Source of the DNA: a bacterium | Lineage (GTDB): Bacteria > Cyanobacteriota > Vampirovibrionia > Gastranaerophilales > Gastranaerophilaceae | NCBI GenBank assembly: GCA_017626055.1 | Contig: JAGAJM010000006.1 | Coordinates: 62,001-126,000 of the forward strand | DNA: 64,000 nt | Direction of reading: 5' to 3' | Shown here: in pieces, positions 1 through 7,982 of the stretch | Position numbering within the stretch: the stretch's first letter is position 1 | Layout: the number at the start of each line of letters is the position of its first letter | Translations under genes and position numbers: made by a program | Notes under the pieces: model-generated | Databases searched by the model: none | Seen by the model: only the letters and a program-made list of their open reading frames with translations | What the model was told of the DNA's origin: nothing

Positions 1-528
1 AATTGTGGCAAACCAATGGTTTTACGTTCAAGCAAAACTGGTTCACAATTCTTGGGTTGCTCTGGTTATCCTGATTGCAAAACTGCAATGTCATTAAATG
101 TTATGCAAGAAATGGAAGAAGAGGGGGTAAATGAAACTTCTGAACCTCCAGTACGAGAGCTGACTGGTGAAAAATGTGACAAATGTGGTGGCGATACAGT
201 CTTGAAGAATGGACCATATGGTAAATATACAGAATGTGTAAATCCAGATTGTAAAAATCGCAAACCTTATCGAAAATCTACTGGTGTAACTTGTCCAAAA
301 TGTGGAAAAGGTACAATTGTTGAGCGTAAATCAAAACGTGGAACAGTTTTCTATGGTTGCGATAAGTATCCAGATTGTGATTTTGTTTTATGGAATGAAC
401 CAACTGGCGAAACTTGTCCAACTTGTGGTAGCTTATTGGTTAAAAAACAACTTAAAAAAGGCACAGTTGTATCTTGTTCTAAGTTAGGTTGTTCATACAA
501 AATTGAACCAGAACAAGAAGAAGCATAG
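1..528 (+). CDS. topA: DNA topoisomerase I, C-terminal zinc-ribbon part (5' end outside window)
   Basis: This is the 3' end of a type IA topoisomerase, which relaxes negative supercoils. The reading frame is open from base 1, so the catalytic part lies to the left of the window. The 175 visible residues hold four successive topoisomerase C4 zinc ribbons with the layout CxxC...GCxxYPxC. Clear examples are TCPKCGKG followed by YGCDKYPDC, and TCPTCGS followed by SCSKLGCS. Such ribbons bind single-stranded DNA at the C-terminus of TopA. The tail EPEQEEA is acidic. The gene converges on aroE with a single base between the two stop codons. Family identity is firm; the gene name rests on the ribbons alone. 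Confidence 0.85.
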   Translation, partial: NCGKPMVLRSSKTGSQFLGCSGYPDCKTAMSLNVMQEMEEEGVNETSEPPVRELTGEKCDKCGGDTVLKNGPYGKYTECVNPDCKNRKPYRKSTGVTCPKCGKGTIVERKSKRGTVFYGCDKYPDCDFVLWNEPTGETCPTCGSLLVKKQLKKGTVVSCSKLGCSYKIEPEQEEA

Positions 529-529
529 A

Positions 530-2128
530 TTATAAATTTTCCAATGCTGCAATTTTCATGTCTTTAAAGTCTGGAGTTTTGCCAGTCCAGATTTTTTCAG
601 CTGCTAGTGCTTGGTGGATGAACATATCAACCCCATTGATTGTTCTGTAACCATTGCGTTCAGCTAATTTTAATAAAAGTGTTTTTTTAGGGTTGTAAAT
701 TACATCATAAACTAATGCACCTTTTGGAAGTGTTTTGAGTTCTTTTTCTTCAACAGGTGTCATATCAGCCGCTCTGCCTTGCATACCTATTGGAGTTGTA
801 TTTACAAGGATTTGGACATCGCCTAAATCTCTAATATATTCAATTTGGTAAACATTGAATTCTATATTTGGGAACTTACGACGTAAGTATGCTAGTAGTT
901 CTGAACAATTTGGGATGTTTCTTGTGTATAGTTTAATTTCTTTCACGTTGCTTTGAGCTAGTGCAACGATAGCGGCTCTTGCGGCTCCGCCAGTACCTAA
1001 TACGCCAGCAGTTTTTCCAGCTAGGCTAAAGTCTGAAGGTATCGCATCTCTAAAGCCAATAACATCAGTGTTATAACCTCTTAGGGTTTTATCTTGGTTT
1101 ATTACAACAGTGTTCACTGCACCAACTAAATCAGCGGAAGAATCAACTGTATCTAGGAATAATGTAACAGGTATTTTTAATGGAATAGTTACATTAAACC
1201 CTGCATAACCATTGTATTTTAGGAACTTAATTCTATCTACCAGATCATCTGGTGGCGTTTCCAAAATTTCATATTCTGTTTCAATGCCTAAACTTTTAAA
1301 TCCAGCGTTATGAATGTGACTAGATAAAGAATGACCTAAAGGATAACCTATTAAACAAAATTTTCCGTTTTGAATAGGTGTTGCAGGTTGAGAATTACTA
1401 TCAACAACTGATGGTCCAAAAAATGAACTTGGCGCCTGAGCTGGTAAATTACCAGTATATTTTGCTTTTTGAGGTTCAATCGGATGTGTAATAGCTTGTG
1501 AGCTCGGGTTTTCCCAGCCAAAGTTAGCGTTAAAATTGTTATTGTATGAGCTTGTATCAACTGAAGTGTTTGAACTTACGTTACCTGTGTAGCTTTGAGT
1601 TTGAACGGGTTGTGGTTGTTCATAAGTTGGTTGTGGCTCTGGCTGAGGTTGTTGATATGCGGGTTCTTGATAATAAGTCTGTTGTGGTTCTTGATAGTAT
1701 GACTGTTGAGATTCAGAGTAAGATGGTTCATTATATGTTGACCCTCCGCATGAGTAGCTTTCGATAGAATTAGGCTGCATCATACTTGAACCAGCTGATT
1801 CAAATGTACTTGTATAACTTTCTGTTGGGGTTTCGTAATTATTCTCGCTTTGTGAGTAATACGAAGTTGACCAAGAATTTTCTTGTTGAGGTTCATTGTA
1901 AGTTGGTTCATTGTACGTTTGAACAGGTTCAGGTTCTTGTTTTTGGCAAGCTGATAGAGCTGCAAACCCAGTTGGTTTAGGAGCTTCTGTTACGGGTAAT
2001 TCATTATTACTCTCATTTACCCCTACCCCTTCGGCTTCCATTTGAGCTTTTAATTCACTCAAGGTTATACTAACCCCTTGGGCTTTTAATTCTTTGTAGC
2101 GTGCCAATAATTCCTTACTTACTGCCAT
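530..2128 (-). CDS. aroE: Shikimate dehydrogenase with a ~250-residue disordered N-terminal extension
   Basis: It reduces 3-dehydroshikimate to shikimate with NADPH in the aromatic amino acid pathway. The enzyme domain is about residues 255-532, close to the usual AroE length of about 280. It shows the substrate motif GYPLGHSLSSHIHN, the catalytic lysine in NVTIPLK, NTDVIGF, and the nucleotide loop GTGGAARAA. Residues 1-40 are a charged helical segment. Residues about 60-215 are low complexity, rich in Q, P, Y, E and S, with repeats of the type YNEP and YYQEP. The extension is in frame with no internal stop and follows a good SD (AGAGG), so it is probably translated. bioB lies 75 nt upstream on the same strand. 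Confidence 0.93.
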   Translation of the reverse strand: MAVSKELLARYKELKAQGVSITLSELKAQMEAEGVGVNESNNELPVTEAPKPTGFAALSACQKQEPEPVQTYNEPTYNEPQQENSWSTSYYSQSENNYETPTESYTSTFESAGSSMMQPNSIESYSCGGSTYNEPSYSESQQSYYQEPQQTYYQEPAYQQPQPEPQPTYEQPQPVQTQSYTGNVSSNTSVDTSSYNNNFNANFGWENPSSQAITHPIEPQKAKYTGNLPAQAPSSFFGPSVVDSNSQPATPIQNGKFCLIGYPLGHSLSSHIHNAGFKSLGIETEYEILETPPDDLVDRIKFLKYNGYAGFNVTIPLKIPVTLFLDTVDSSADLVGAVNTVVINQDKTLRGYNTDVIGFRDAIPSDFSLAGKTAGVLGTGGAARAAIVALAQSNVKEIKLYTRNIPNCSELLAYLRRKFPNIEFNVYQIEYIRDLGDVQILVNTTPIGMQGRAADMTPVEEKELKTLPKGALVYDVIYNPKKTLLLKLAERNGYRTINGVDMFIHQALAAEKIWTGKTPDFKDMKIAALENL

Positions 2129-2203
2129 TATTTAAACCTCTATTATTACCAATACAGGCATTATACAGGAATTATTAAAAATTTTTATCAACTTTTAATA
2201 CGA

Positions 2204-3136
2204 TTATTTTAATGTTTTACCGATTTTTGCAACCATTTCGATATCATCAGCTGGTTCTTTTCCTACTGTTGTCAAATAGTTTCCAACTAAAATTCCTTCA
2301 ACACAAGTTTTTAGGGCAAGTTCTTGGTTTTCTTGAGATAATCTCATTCTGCCTCCGCAGAAACGAACGACAGCTTGTGGATTTGCAATTTTGAAAATTG
2401 CCATTGTACGTAAAACGTTTTCTTCGTCAATTTTGTCGTGATAATTTTCAAACGGGGTTTGAGGAATTGGCATTAAGATATTTATTGGAATTGAATCTGG
2501 TTCGATTTCAGCTAATTCCATTGCCATTTCAACACGTTGTTCAATGGTTTCACCCATTCCTAAAATAACGCCGCAACAAAGTTCAATACCGTATTTTTTA
2601 ACAAGTTTGCAAGTGTTTAATCTATCCTCCCAAGTGTGTGTTGTACAAACTTCAGGATAATATGAACGACAAGTGTTGAAGTTGTGGTGGAAACGTTTTA
2701 ATCCTGCTTCGGCTAGTTGTTTTGCTTGTTCTTCGTCTAAAATCCCAATTGAAGCACAAGATGAAAGCCCTTCTATTTTGTTGATTTCTTTAATCATCTC
2801 AAGTTCGATTTTAAAATCACGTCCTTCATCAGGAGTTTTTCCGCTAGTTACAATTGCAAAGCGAGAAACGTGGTTAGTTTTTGCTTCGTGGGCAACTTTT
2901 ACAACTTCATCAATTTCAACAAGTGGATATGATTCGATATCAGTTCTGTAATGTGAACTTTGCGCACAGTATTTGCAGTTTTGCGAACATTTCCCATTTC
3001 TTGCGTTGATTAGTGAGCAGAATTCAACTTTGTCTGACATATATTTTGAAGATTCTGCTAATAATTCATCAAGTGGTAAATTGTATAAATGTAATAATTC
3101 TTCTTTTGTGTAAGTTTTTTTTACTGTGCTATTCAT
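2204..3136 (-). CDS. bioB: Biotin synthase (radical SAM)
   Basis: It inserts sulfur into dethiobiotin to make biotin, the last step of the pathway. The radical SAM cluster motif CxxxCxxC is at Cys50, Cys54 and Cys57 (KCSQNCKYC). The start is placed at ATG 3136 (MNSTVKK), giving 310 residues, because AAGGCAGAGG lies just upstream; a longer frame to 3187 has no SD and would run into the divergent gene's promoter region. The next gene downstream on the strand is aroE. The partner genes bioF, bioG and bioC are 10 kb away and bioY is near 36 kb. bioA and bioD are not seen in the window. Confidence 0.95.
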   Translation of the reverse strand: MNSTVKKTYTKEELLHLYNLPLDELLAESSKYMSDKVEFCSLINARNGKCSQNCKYCAQSSHYRTDIESYPLVEIDEVVKVAHEAKTNHVSRFAIVTSGKTPDEGRDFKIELEMIKEINKIEGLSSCASIGILDEEQAKQLAEAGLKRFHHNFNTCRSYYPEVCTTHTWEDRLNTCKLVKKYGIELCCGVILGMGETIEQRVEMAMELAEIEPDSIPINILMPIPQTPFENYHDKIDEENVLRTMAIFKIANPQAVVRFCGGRMRLSQENQELALKTCVEGILVGNYLTTVGKEPADDIEMVAKIGKTLK

Positions 3137-3245
3137 ATCCCTCTGCCTTTTTAAATAAATGTATATCCCTAATTTTAGGCTAGACATAACTAAGTGTCAA
3201 TTTTTCTACCCTTATGTTAAAATTACTGTAAAGAAAGAGGATATT

Positions 3246-4058
3246 ATGGCAGGTATTTTAAATATACAAATTAAACCAACGATTGGTGATAAAGAAATAA
3301 ATTTGAAAAAAGTTGAACATTTTATCAAAAAATATTCTGATAAGAAATTGGATTTGGTTGTTTTCCCAGAGTTTTTTTCAACAGGGGTAAATCACAAGGC
3401 TTTTGATGAGATGCCTGAAGATGAAAATGGTGGTGAAACTATTGCCAAAGTTCAGGAACTTGCTAAAAAATATAATACCAATATTGTTGCAGGATCAGTT
3501 ATTGAACGTGTTGGGGATAAGTCTTATAACACTTGTTTTGTGATAAATAGATGTGGGGAAATTATCGGGAAATATCGCAAAATACACTTATATAATTATA
3601 TGGGTGGAACTGAAGGTGAACGCATTGAAGCAGGAAGTGAAATCGTTGTTTTGGATTTAGATTTTGCAAGAGTGGGTATAGCTTTATGTTTTGATTTACG
3701 TTACCCTATCCAATTTAAAGAAATGGCAAAACAAGGTGCTGAAATTTTTGTAGTCCCTGTTGCGTGGATTGTTCCAACTGAAATTTATGAAGATAAAAAC
3801 TCTAAGGTATTTGCTCAAGACATGTATGTTGCTCTAAATAGGGTTCGTGCATTTGATAACCACGCTTATCTAGTTTCATCAAACCAAACAAAAGATATAA
3901 ATGGAAAAGTTTGTGCAATTGGTAATTCTATGATTATTGCACCAACTTCTCAAGTTTTGGCTAACGCTAAAGATGAGCAAACTGCAGTTTATGCTGATGT
4001 TGATGTTGAACTTGTGAAGTTTTATCGTCAAATGTTTCCAGTGGCAAACATCGATTAG
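3246..4058 (+). CDS. Carbon-nitrogen hydrolase (nitrilase superfamily)
   Basis: A cytosolic 270-residue amidase-type enzyme. The Glu-Lys-Cys catalytic triad is visible as Glu42 (VVFPEFF), Lys112 (KYRKIHLY) and Cys148 (GIALCFDLRYP). Length and motifs resemble omega-amidase/NIT2 and YafV-like members, but the substrate cannot be told from sequence. The start is ATG 3246 after AAGAGGATATT; a frame reaching back to 3159 overlaps the bioB leader and lacks an SD. It is transcribed divergently from bioB and ends at a bidirectional terminator shared with the convergent ribosomal operon. Confidence 0.88.
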   Translation: MAGILNIQIKPTIGDKEINLKKVEHFIKKYSDKKLDLVVFPEFFSTGVNHKAFDEMPEDENGGETIAKVQELAKKYNTNIVAGSVIERVGDKSYNTCFVINRCGEIIGKYRKIHLYNYMGGTEGERIEAGSEIVVLDLDFARVGIALCFDLRYPIQFKEMAKQGAEIFVVPVAWIVPTEIYEDKNSKVFAQDMYVALNRVRAFDNHAYLVSSNQTKDINGKVCAIGNSMIIAPTSQVLANAKDEQTAVYADVDVELVKFYRQMFPVANID

Positions 4059-4073
4059 AAGATAATTAGCAAA

Positions 4074-4109
4074 CAAAAAAGGAGCTCCAAGTTGGAACTC
4101 CTTTTTTTA
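4074..4109. terminator. Bidirectional intrinsic terminator
   Basis: A hairpin at 4081-4101 (GGAGCTCCAA, one base, TTGGAACTCC) has seven A before it and seven T after it. It can stop both the hydrolase transcript and the converging rpsF-ssb-rpsR transcript. Confidence 0.9.
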
Positions 4110-4122
4110 TTTGAACTAATAA

Positions 4123-4350
4123 TTAGTCAAAAACGTAGTCAATAATTGCAGCTTCTCTAGCTTGTTTAATTGCTTTTGCAATCATTCTTTGGTGTGCTGC
4201 GCAGTTACCTGTGATTCTACGTGGGATGATTTTACCTGCTTCTGTTAAGTATCTTTTTAATTTAGCAGCATCTTTGTAGTCGATAGAAGTAACTTTGTCT
4301 GCACACAAACTGCAGTTTTTACGTTTTTTCTTATCTTCTTGTCTTGCCAT
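4123..4350 (-). CDS. rpsR: 30S ribosomal protein S18
   Basis: A 75-residue small-subunit protein that binds 16S rRNA and S6 at the platform. Typical S18 features are the KNCSLC start, [19 protein letters not shown], and the basic [12 protein letters not shown]. CxxC plus one further Cys suggest a zinc-binding (C+) paralogue type. It is the last gene of rpsF-ssb-rpsR, with a 183-nt GC-richer spacer before it. Its start follows AAGGCAAATTAGAAA. Confidence 0.96.
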   Translation of the reverse strand: MARQEDKKKRKNCSLCADKVTSIDYKDAAKLKRYLTEAGKIIPRRITGNCAAHQRMIAKAIKQAREAAIIDYVFD

Positions 4351-4533
4351 TTTTCTAATTTGCCTTTCTAGCCTTATTATTTTGTACTAATTATTTTTGT
4401 TTATGCCCCGTCTGGCCGAGGACCATCTTGGATTTTGCTGTGCTCGGTTTAGTGCTCGTTTCGCTTTGCTATCACTCGGTTTAAACCTCGCACCTTGCGG
4501 GACTACGCTATGCTTCGCCCTACGCAAAATCCG
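4351..4533 (-). repeat. GC-richer structured spacer between ssb and rpsR
   Basis: No reading frame fits here. On the minus strand it begins directly after the ssb stop with GATTTTGCGTAGGG and carries many GCGAA/AGCGA-like words. It ends with GGTCCTCGGCCAGAC before AT-rich leader sequence for rpsR. The first motif recurs just after the rpmJ stop (37840) and the second recurs at about 12965. This points to a dispersed intergenic repeat family that sits inside transcribed ribosomal operons. Confidence 0.55.
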
Positions 4534-4944
4534 TTAAAACGGAACTTCTTCGTCGTCCATTAAAACGTCTGTATTAGCGTCTGCACTAGCTTCCATATCG
4601 CCAAATGTTAGGATATCACCATCTTCTGAAGAACCAGCGTCTGATGAGCCAGCACCCATAAGTTCAATAGTTGATGCTTCAATTTCAAAAACTTTCTTTT
4701 CTGTGCCATCGTCCATTTTGCTAACGCCGTTTTGCAATCTTCCTTCTACCAATACTTTTTGGTTTTTAGAAAGATTTTGAACTATTTCATCTAAAGATTG
4801 TCTTTTTGAAATAACTCTAACTAAAATCTCTTCTTGAGTACCTACATTCAAAACAAATGATGAAACTGCAACATTGTTTTGAGTAAACCCTGTTTTTGGA
4901 GTTTTATAAACGATACCTGTAACTACTGCTTTTGCTAATGTCAT
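4534..4944 (-). CDS. ssb: Single-stranded DNA-binding protein
   Basis: It coats single-stranded DNA in replication and repair. The protein has 136 residues: an OB fold over about residues 1-100 (RVISKRQSLDEIVQNL, KNQKVLVEGRLQNG), then an acidic low-complexity linker and the classic C-terminal tip DDEEVPF that recruits partner proteins. The gene lies between rpsF and rpsR, the common bacterial order. Its N-terminus is shorter and more divergent than E. coli Ssb, but context and tail make the call safe. Confidence 0.94.
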   Translation of the reverse strand: MTLAKAVVTGIVYKTPKTGFTQNNVAVSSFVLNVGTQEEILVRVISKRQSLDEIVQNLSKNQKVLVEGRLQNGVSKMDDGTEKKVFEIEASTIELMGAGSSDAGSSEDGDILTFGDMEASADANTDVLMDDEEVPF

Positions 4945-4967
4945 TTTGATTTCCTTATACTATGTCT

Positions 4968-5014
4968 GTTGAGGTCGATGTGGATTGCCACATCGCTTTG
5001 CTCCTCGCAATGAC
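4968..5014 (-). repeat. REP-like palindromic repeat between rpsF and ssb
   Basis: The minus strand reads GTCATTGCGAGGAGCAAAGC and continues to GGCAATCC. It includes a perfect hairpin CGATGTGG-ATTG-CCACATCG (4976-4995). This is a widespread intergenic palindrome type seen in unrelated phyla (general knowledge). Here it lies inside the ribosomal operon transcript. Confidence 0.65.
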
Positions 5015-5022
5015 GCCATAAA

Positions 5023-5322
5023 CTAAACTGATGCTTTTACTGATACTTCCATAAACATTGTACGAAGTACGCTATCGTTTAGTCTTAATTGTCTTTTGAA
5101 TTCTGCAACTTTATCAGCTGGCATTGAAAGAATTGTAGTTGTAAAGAAACCATCTCTGAAGTTTTGTACTTCATAAGCTAATTTTTTTCTTCCAGCTTTA
5201 TCAACAGAAACTACGCTTCCGCCGAATTCAACAACTGTTTCATTAATTTTTTCGATAGCTTTATCAACTTCTTCAGCATCTAGATTAGGTTTGAATATAG
5301 CTAATAATTCATAATTTTTCAT
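5023..5322 (-). CDS. rpsF: 30S ribosomal protein S6
   Basis: A 99-residue small-subunit protein that pairs with S18. It shows the S6 fold signature: the N-terminal strand NYELLAIFKPNLD, GGSVVSVDKAGRKKLAYEV and FRDGFF. It is the first gene of rpsF-ssb-rpsR. The start ATG follows AAAGGAGAAATATTGAA, a strong SD. The 66-nt gap back to dapF and the TATAAT-like sequence in it suggest the operon has its own promoter. Confidence 0.96.
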   Translation of the reverse strand: MKNYELLAIFKPNLDAEEVDKAIEKINETVVEFGGSVVSVDKAGRKKLAYEVQNFRDGFFTTTILSMPADKVAEFKRQLRLNDSVLRTMFMEVSVKASV

Positions 5323-5388
5323 TTCAATATTTCTCCTTTTACTATTTTTCTAGTGTATAATCTCATCTTATCATGAAAAAATAAATTA

Positions 5389-6225
5389 TTACAACATGTA
5401 TTCAGCGATAAAGCTATATTCGGCAGGTCCAATCAAGAAAATATCTTGTTTAGGATTTTCTTGAGTTCCGCTCCATTCAACGTTTACAGCCCCACCAAGA
5501 AGGTTAACCTTTACTTTTGATTCTGTTAAGTTATTTAAAACGCAAGCTACAACACTAGCGCAAGCTCCTGTCCCACAAGCTAGTGTAATACCACAGCCTC
5601 TTTCATAAACTCGCATATCAATTTCGTTTCTGGATATAACTTTTACAAATTCTGTGTTAGTTTTTTCAGGGAAATATGGGTGAATTTCCATATCTGGACC
5701 ATAATTTTTAGCTAAATACATTGGATCTTCTTGGGTAAAAATTATACAATGAGGATTACCCATAGAAACAGGTGTTAGATTAAATTTTTTATCCCTAATC
5801 TGAACTGTTCTTTCTCCTTTAAATGGAATTTTTTCATCTTCTAAAATTGGTGTTCCCATATTAACCTTAATTGTTCCATTGTCTAGGATTTCTGGTTTGA
5901 TTACGCCAGCAAGAGTTTTTACGCTAAATTCTTTTTTGTTTACAAGTTTTTTGTCATAAACGTATTTTGCGAAACATCTCATACCATTACCGCACATTTG
6001 AGCAGTTGTTCCATCTGAGTTATAAAAATACCATGCGATATCTGTTTCACCATTTGGTGTTGTGTTTGGGATTATCATCCCATCTGCGCCAATGCCAAAA
6101 TTTCTATCGCATAATTTTTTTGCTAAAACATCCATTGATAATCCAGTTTTTTTGTATTCTGAATAATCAAGTATAACAAAATCGTTTCCACAGCCTTGCA
6201 TTTTTGTAATCTTAATTGTTGTCAT
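5389..6225 (-). CDS. dapF: Diaminopimelate epimerase
   Basis: It converts LL- to meso-diaminopimelate for lysine and peptidoglycan synthesis. The 278 residues match the family length. The two catalytic cysteines are visible as Cys78 (MCGNGMRCF) and Cys217 (LACGTGACAS), and the N-terminal QGCGNDF is typical. The start ATG follows AGGTAGGTAAATT. A palindrome overlaps its -10 and SD region, so the gene may be controlled by a repressor. The product supplies the mDAP used by the penicillin-binding protein encoded 2 kb upstream. Confidence 0.96.
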   Translation of the reverse strand: MTTIKITKMQGCGNDFVILDYSEYKKTGLSMDVLAKKLCDRNFGIGADGMIIPNTTPNGETDIAWYFYNSDGTTAQMCGNGMRCFAKYVYDKKLVNKKEFSVKTLAGVIKPEILDNGTIKVNMGTPILEDEKIPFKGERTVQIRDKKFNLTPVSMGNPHCIIFTQEDPMYLAKNYGPDMEIHPYFPEKTNTEFVKVISRNEIDMRVYERGCGITLACGTGACASVVACVLNNLTESKVKVNLLGGAVNVEWSGTQENPKQDIFLIGPAEYSFIAEYML

Positions 6226-6256
6226 AATTTACCTACCTTTGGGGTAAATTATAGCA
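6226..6256 (-). promoter_or_regulatory. dapF promoter with overlapping palindrome
   Basis: The minus strand has an extended -10, TGC-TATAAT (6248-6256). A palindrome AATTTACC-N9-GGTAAATT (6226-6250) spans the -10 end and the SD AGGTAGG. The left arm lies mostly upstream of the expected transcription start, so a protein operator fits better than an RNA hairpin. Confidence 0.55.
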
Positions 6257-6272
6257 TAAAGTTGCGGAATAA

Positions 6273-6890
6273 TTAAGCCTTAATTTCCAATGCTTCTTGT
6301 TTTTTTAATTCGTTTTCTCTTTCTAGGTAAGCTTTTTGCATTCTAATTTCAGCGTCAAGTGGAACATCCCAAACATCAGCTATTTGTTTGCCAATTTTTC
6401 GTCCAATTGAAGAACCTGTTAATGATGCAGATAAGAAGATTACACCTTTTACAATTGGTAGAAATTTTTTAGGTAAAAATGTTGCTTTTGCCAGATATCC
6501 ATCAAGATTTCTCTTCATGAAGCCTTCAGCTAAGAACATACCGCTAAGCATACCACCTTCGGTTACGAAAGCTTTTTCTCTATCTTCTTTTTTAGTAAGT
6601 GCTACTTTTGTTACACCTGATGCAACAATAAGTGGGTTGATGTTATTTTTAATAAATTTTCCAGCATTAAATACGCTACCAAAAACTTTGTCGTTTTTAG
6701 CTAAATTTTCGCAGGTAGTTACTAATTTGCAGGTTTTACCAGCAAGTTTTGAATTAAGATTAGAGGCTTCGTCTAGGGCATTGATGATTTGACCTGTAAG
6801 CACAGGAATTCTAGTCCAGTCTTCTTGTTCGAAAACTTTGTTACCATTTGTTCCTATGAAACCTAATGTTGCTACACCACTGTACGCCAT
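6273..6890 (-). CDS. Hypothetical membrane-associated protein
   Basis: No family recognised. From ATG 6890 the protein has 205 residues; AGG lies 7 nt before this ATG, while a GTG at 6908 is only 3 nt from a weak SD. Several moderately hydrophobic, glycine- and alanine-containing stretches are seen (GMLSGMFLAEGFM, FLPIVKGVIFLSASLTGSSIG), and the C-terminus is a charged helix rich in E, K and R. The protein may attach to or insert in a membrane through the small-residue segments. Its upstream region matches that of the genes at 15731 and 18778 (GCAATTTTT-N14-TTTAT), which suggests shared control with other clade-type proteins. Confidence 0.75.
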   Translation of the reverse strand: MAYSGVATLGFIGTNGNKVFEQEDWTRIPVLTGQIINALDEASNLNSKLAGKTCKLVTTCENLAKNDKVFGSVFNAGKFIKNNINPLIVASGVTKVALTKKEDREKAFVTEGGMLSGMFLAEGFMKRNLDGYLAKATFLPKKFLPIVKGVIFLSASLTGSSIGRKIGKQIADVWDVPLDAEIRMQKAYLERENELKKQEALEIKA

Positions 6891-6916
6891 AAAATAACCT
6901 ATAAGCACTTACCTAC

Positions 6917-6950
6917 ATGTATATAAAGTATTTTTCTTTATAAAAATTGC
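6917..6950 (-). promoter_or_regulatory. Putative shared promoter motif GCAATTTTT-N14-TTTATATA
   Basis: The minus strand carries GCAATTTTT (6942-6950), a 14-nt spacer, then TTTATATACAT (6917-6927). The same arrangement and much of the spacer (AAATAC at its end) occur at 18699-18732 upstream of another hypothetical gene, and a close relative at 15675-15702. Confidence 0.45.
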
Positions 6951-6976
6951 GTGGGGGTATAATTTGTTTACATTAG

Positions 6977-7978
6977 TTAATCTTTGCAAATAGTTTGAGT
7001 GATTTGGTTTGCCGTGATTTTTAAGCAATCTAAGTTTTCACAAGTCGTTTGACGTCTAGCCCATAGACAAGGTTTTAATGGGCAATTGTCATCGGTTGTA
7101 ATGGGGGTGATATTATTTGATTTTGGGATTAACGTATTAAAATCAGTAGGTCCAAATATAACATATGTTCTTACATTAAGTGCAACTGCCACATGTAGTG
7201 GGGCTGAATCTGAACATAAAAACTTTTCAGCAGAAGAAATTAGTTCAGCTAATTCTTTTAGATTTTTTGTTGTTCCGTATAAGTTTTCAAAGTTTTGGGT
7301 TCTAACGGTTTTTAATATAATTTCAATACATTCTTTATCATCTGGGCCGCCAACAAGCATAACTTTTTTACCTTCTGCAACGAGTAGGTCAATGACTTGA
7401 GCCCAAATTTCTGGCGTGATTGTCTTTATGCAACCTTTTTGGATGCTTAATTTACTTACCCCAGGGTGGATTAGTACCGAATTTGTAATTGTTTCTCGTC
7501 TTTCGATATTAATTTCTGGTAGCTCAGTATTATGTTGTGTAATTCCTCGTATTAAGTCGTGATACATTGAGCAAGCATATTGATTTTTGTTTAATGGCAT
7601 TGGATGTGTTAGTAAATTTTCACTAAGTTTTCCTGTATTGTATCCACAACGAACTTTTATCCCTGTTAAGAATAACAAAATACTAATCAGTTTATTCCCA
7701 CCAGATGATACGACGATATGAAAGTTCCCTTGACGAGCTTTGATAAGTAGTTTGAGCATTTCAAAATATTTATTTGAACCTTTTGGGTCAATTAAAATTA
7801 ATTCATCAATAATATTAGTTAAATCTTTAACACTTTTGCTTCTTGGTTCTAATGCAAGAGTGATTTTAGAATTAGGAAATTCTTTTTTTAAAGACAGTAA
7901 AGTTGGAAGGAAAAAGATTTCATCTCCTATTCCTCCAAAATTTATTGCTAATATATTTTTTTGATCTTGTTGTGTCAT
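6977..7978 (-). CDS. Glycosyltransferase family 9 (heptosyltransferase-like)
   Basis: A cytosolic sugar transferase of the ADP-heptose:LPS heptosyltransferase family, probably acting on lipopolysaccharide core. The 333 residues show the two-lobed GT9 pattern: N-terminal ILAINFGGIGDEIFFLPTL, then VLIHPGVS, KVMLVGGPDD and SAEKFLCSDSAPLHVAVAL with the conserved acidic and histidine residues. CPLKPCLWAR plus a later Cys near the C-terminus resemble the cysteine pattern often seen in GT9 proteins. The start lies 4 nt after the penicillin-binding protein stop, so the two are co-transcribed. The exact acceptor is unknown. Confidence 0.86.
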   Translation of the reverse strand: MTQQDQKNILAINFGGIGDEIFFLPTLLSLKKEFPNSKITLALEPRSKSVKDLTNIIDELILIDPKGSNKYFEMLKLLIKARQGNFHIVVSSGGNKLISILLFLTGIKVRCGYNTGKLSENLLTHPMPLNKNQYACSMYHDLIRGITQHNTELPEINIERRETITNSVLIHPGVSKLSIQKGCIKTITPEIWAQVIDLLVAEGKKVMLVGGPDDKECIEIILKTVRTQNFENLYGTTKNLKELAELISSAEKFLCSDSAPLHVAVALNVRTYVIFGPTDFNTLIPKSNNITPITTDDNCPLKPCLWARRQTTCENLDCLKITANQITQTICKD

Positions 7979-7982
7979 CTAA

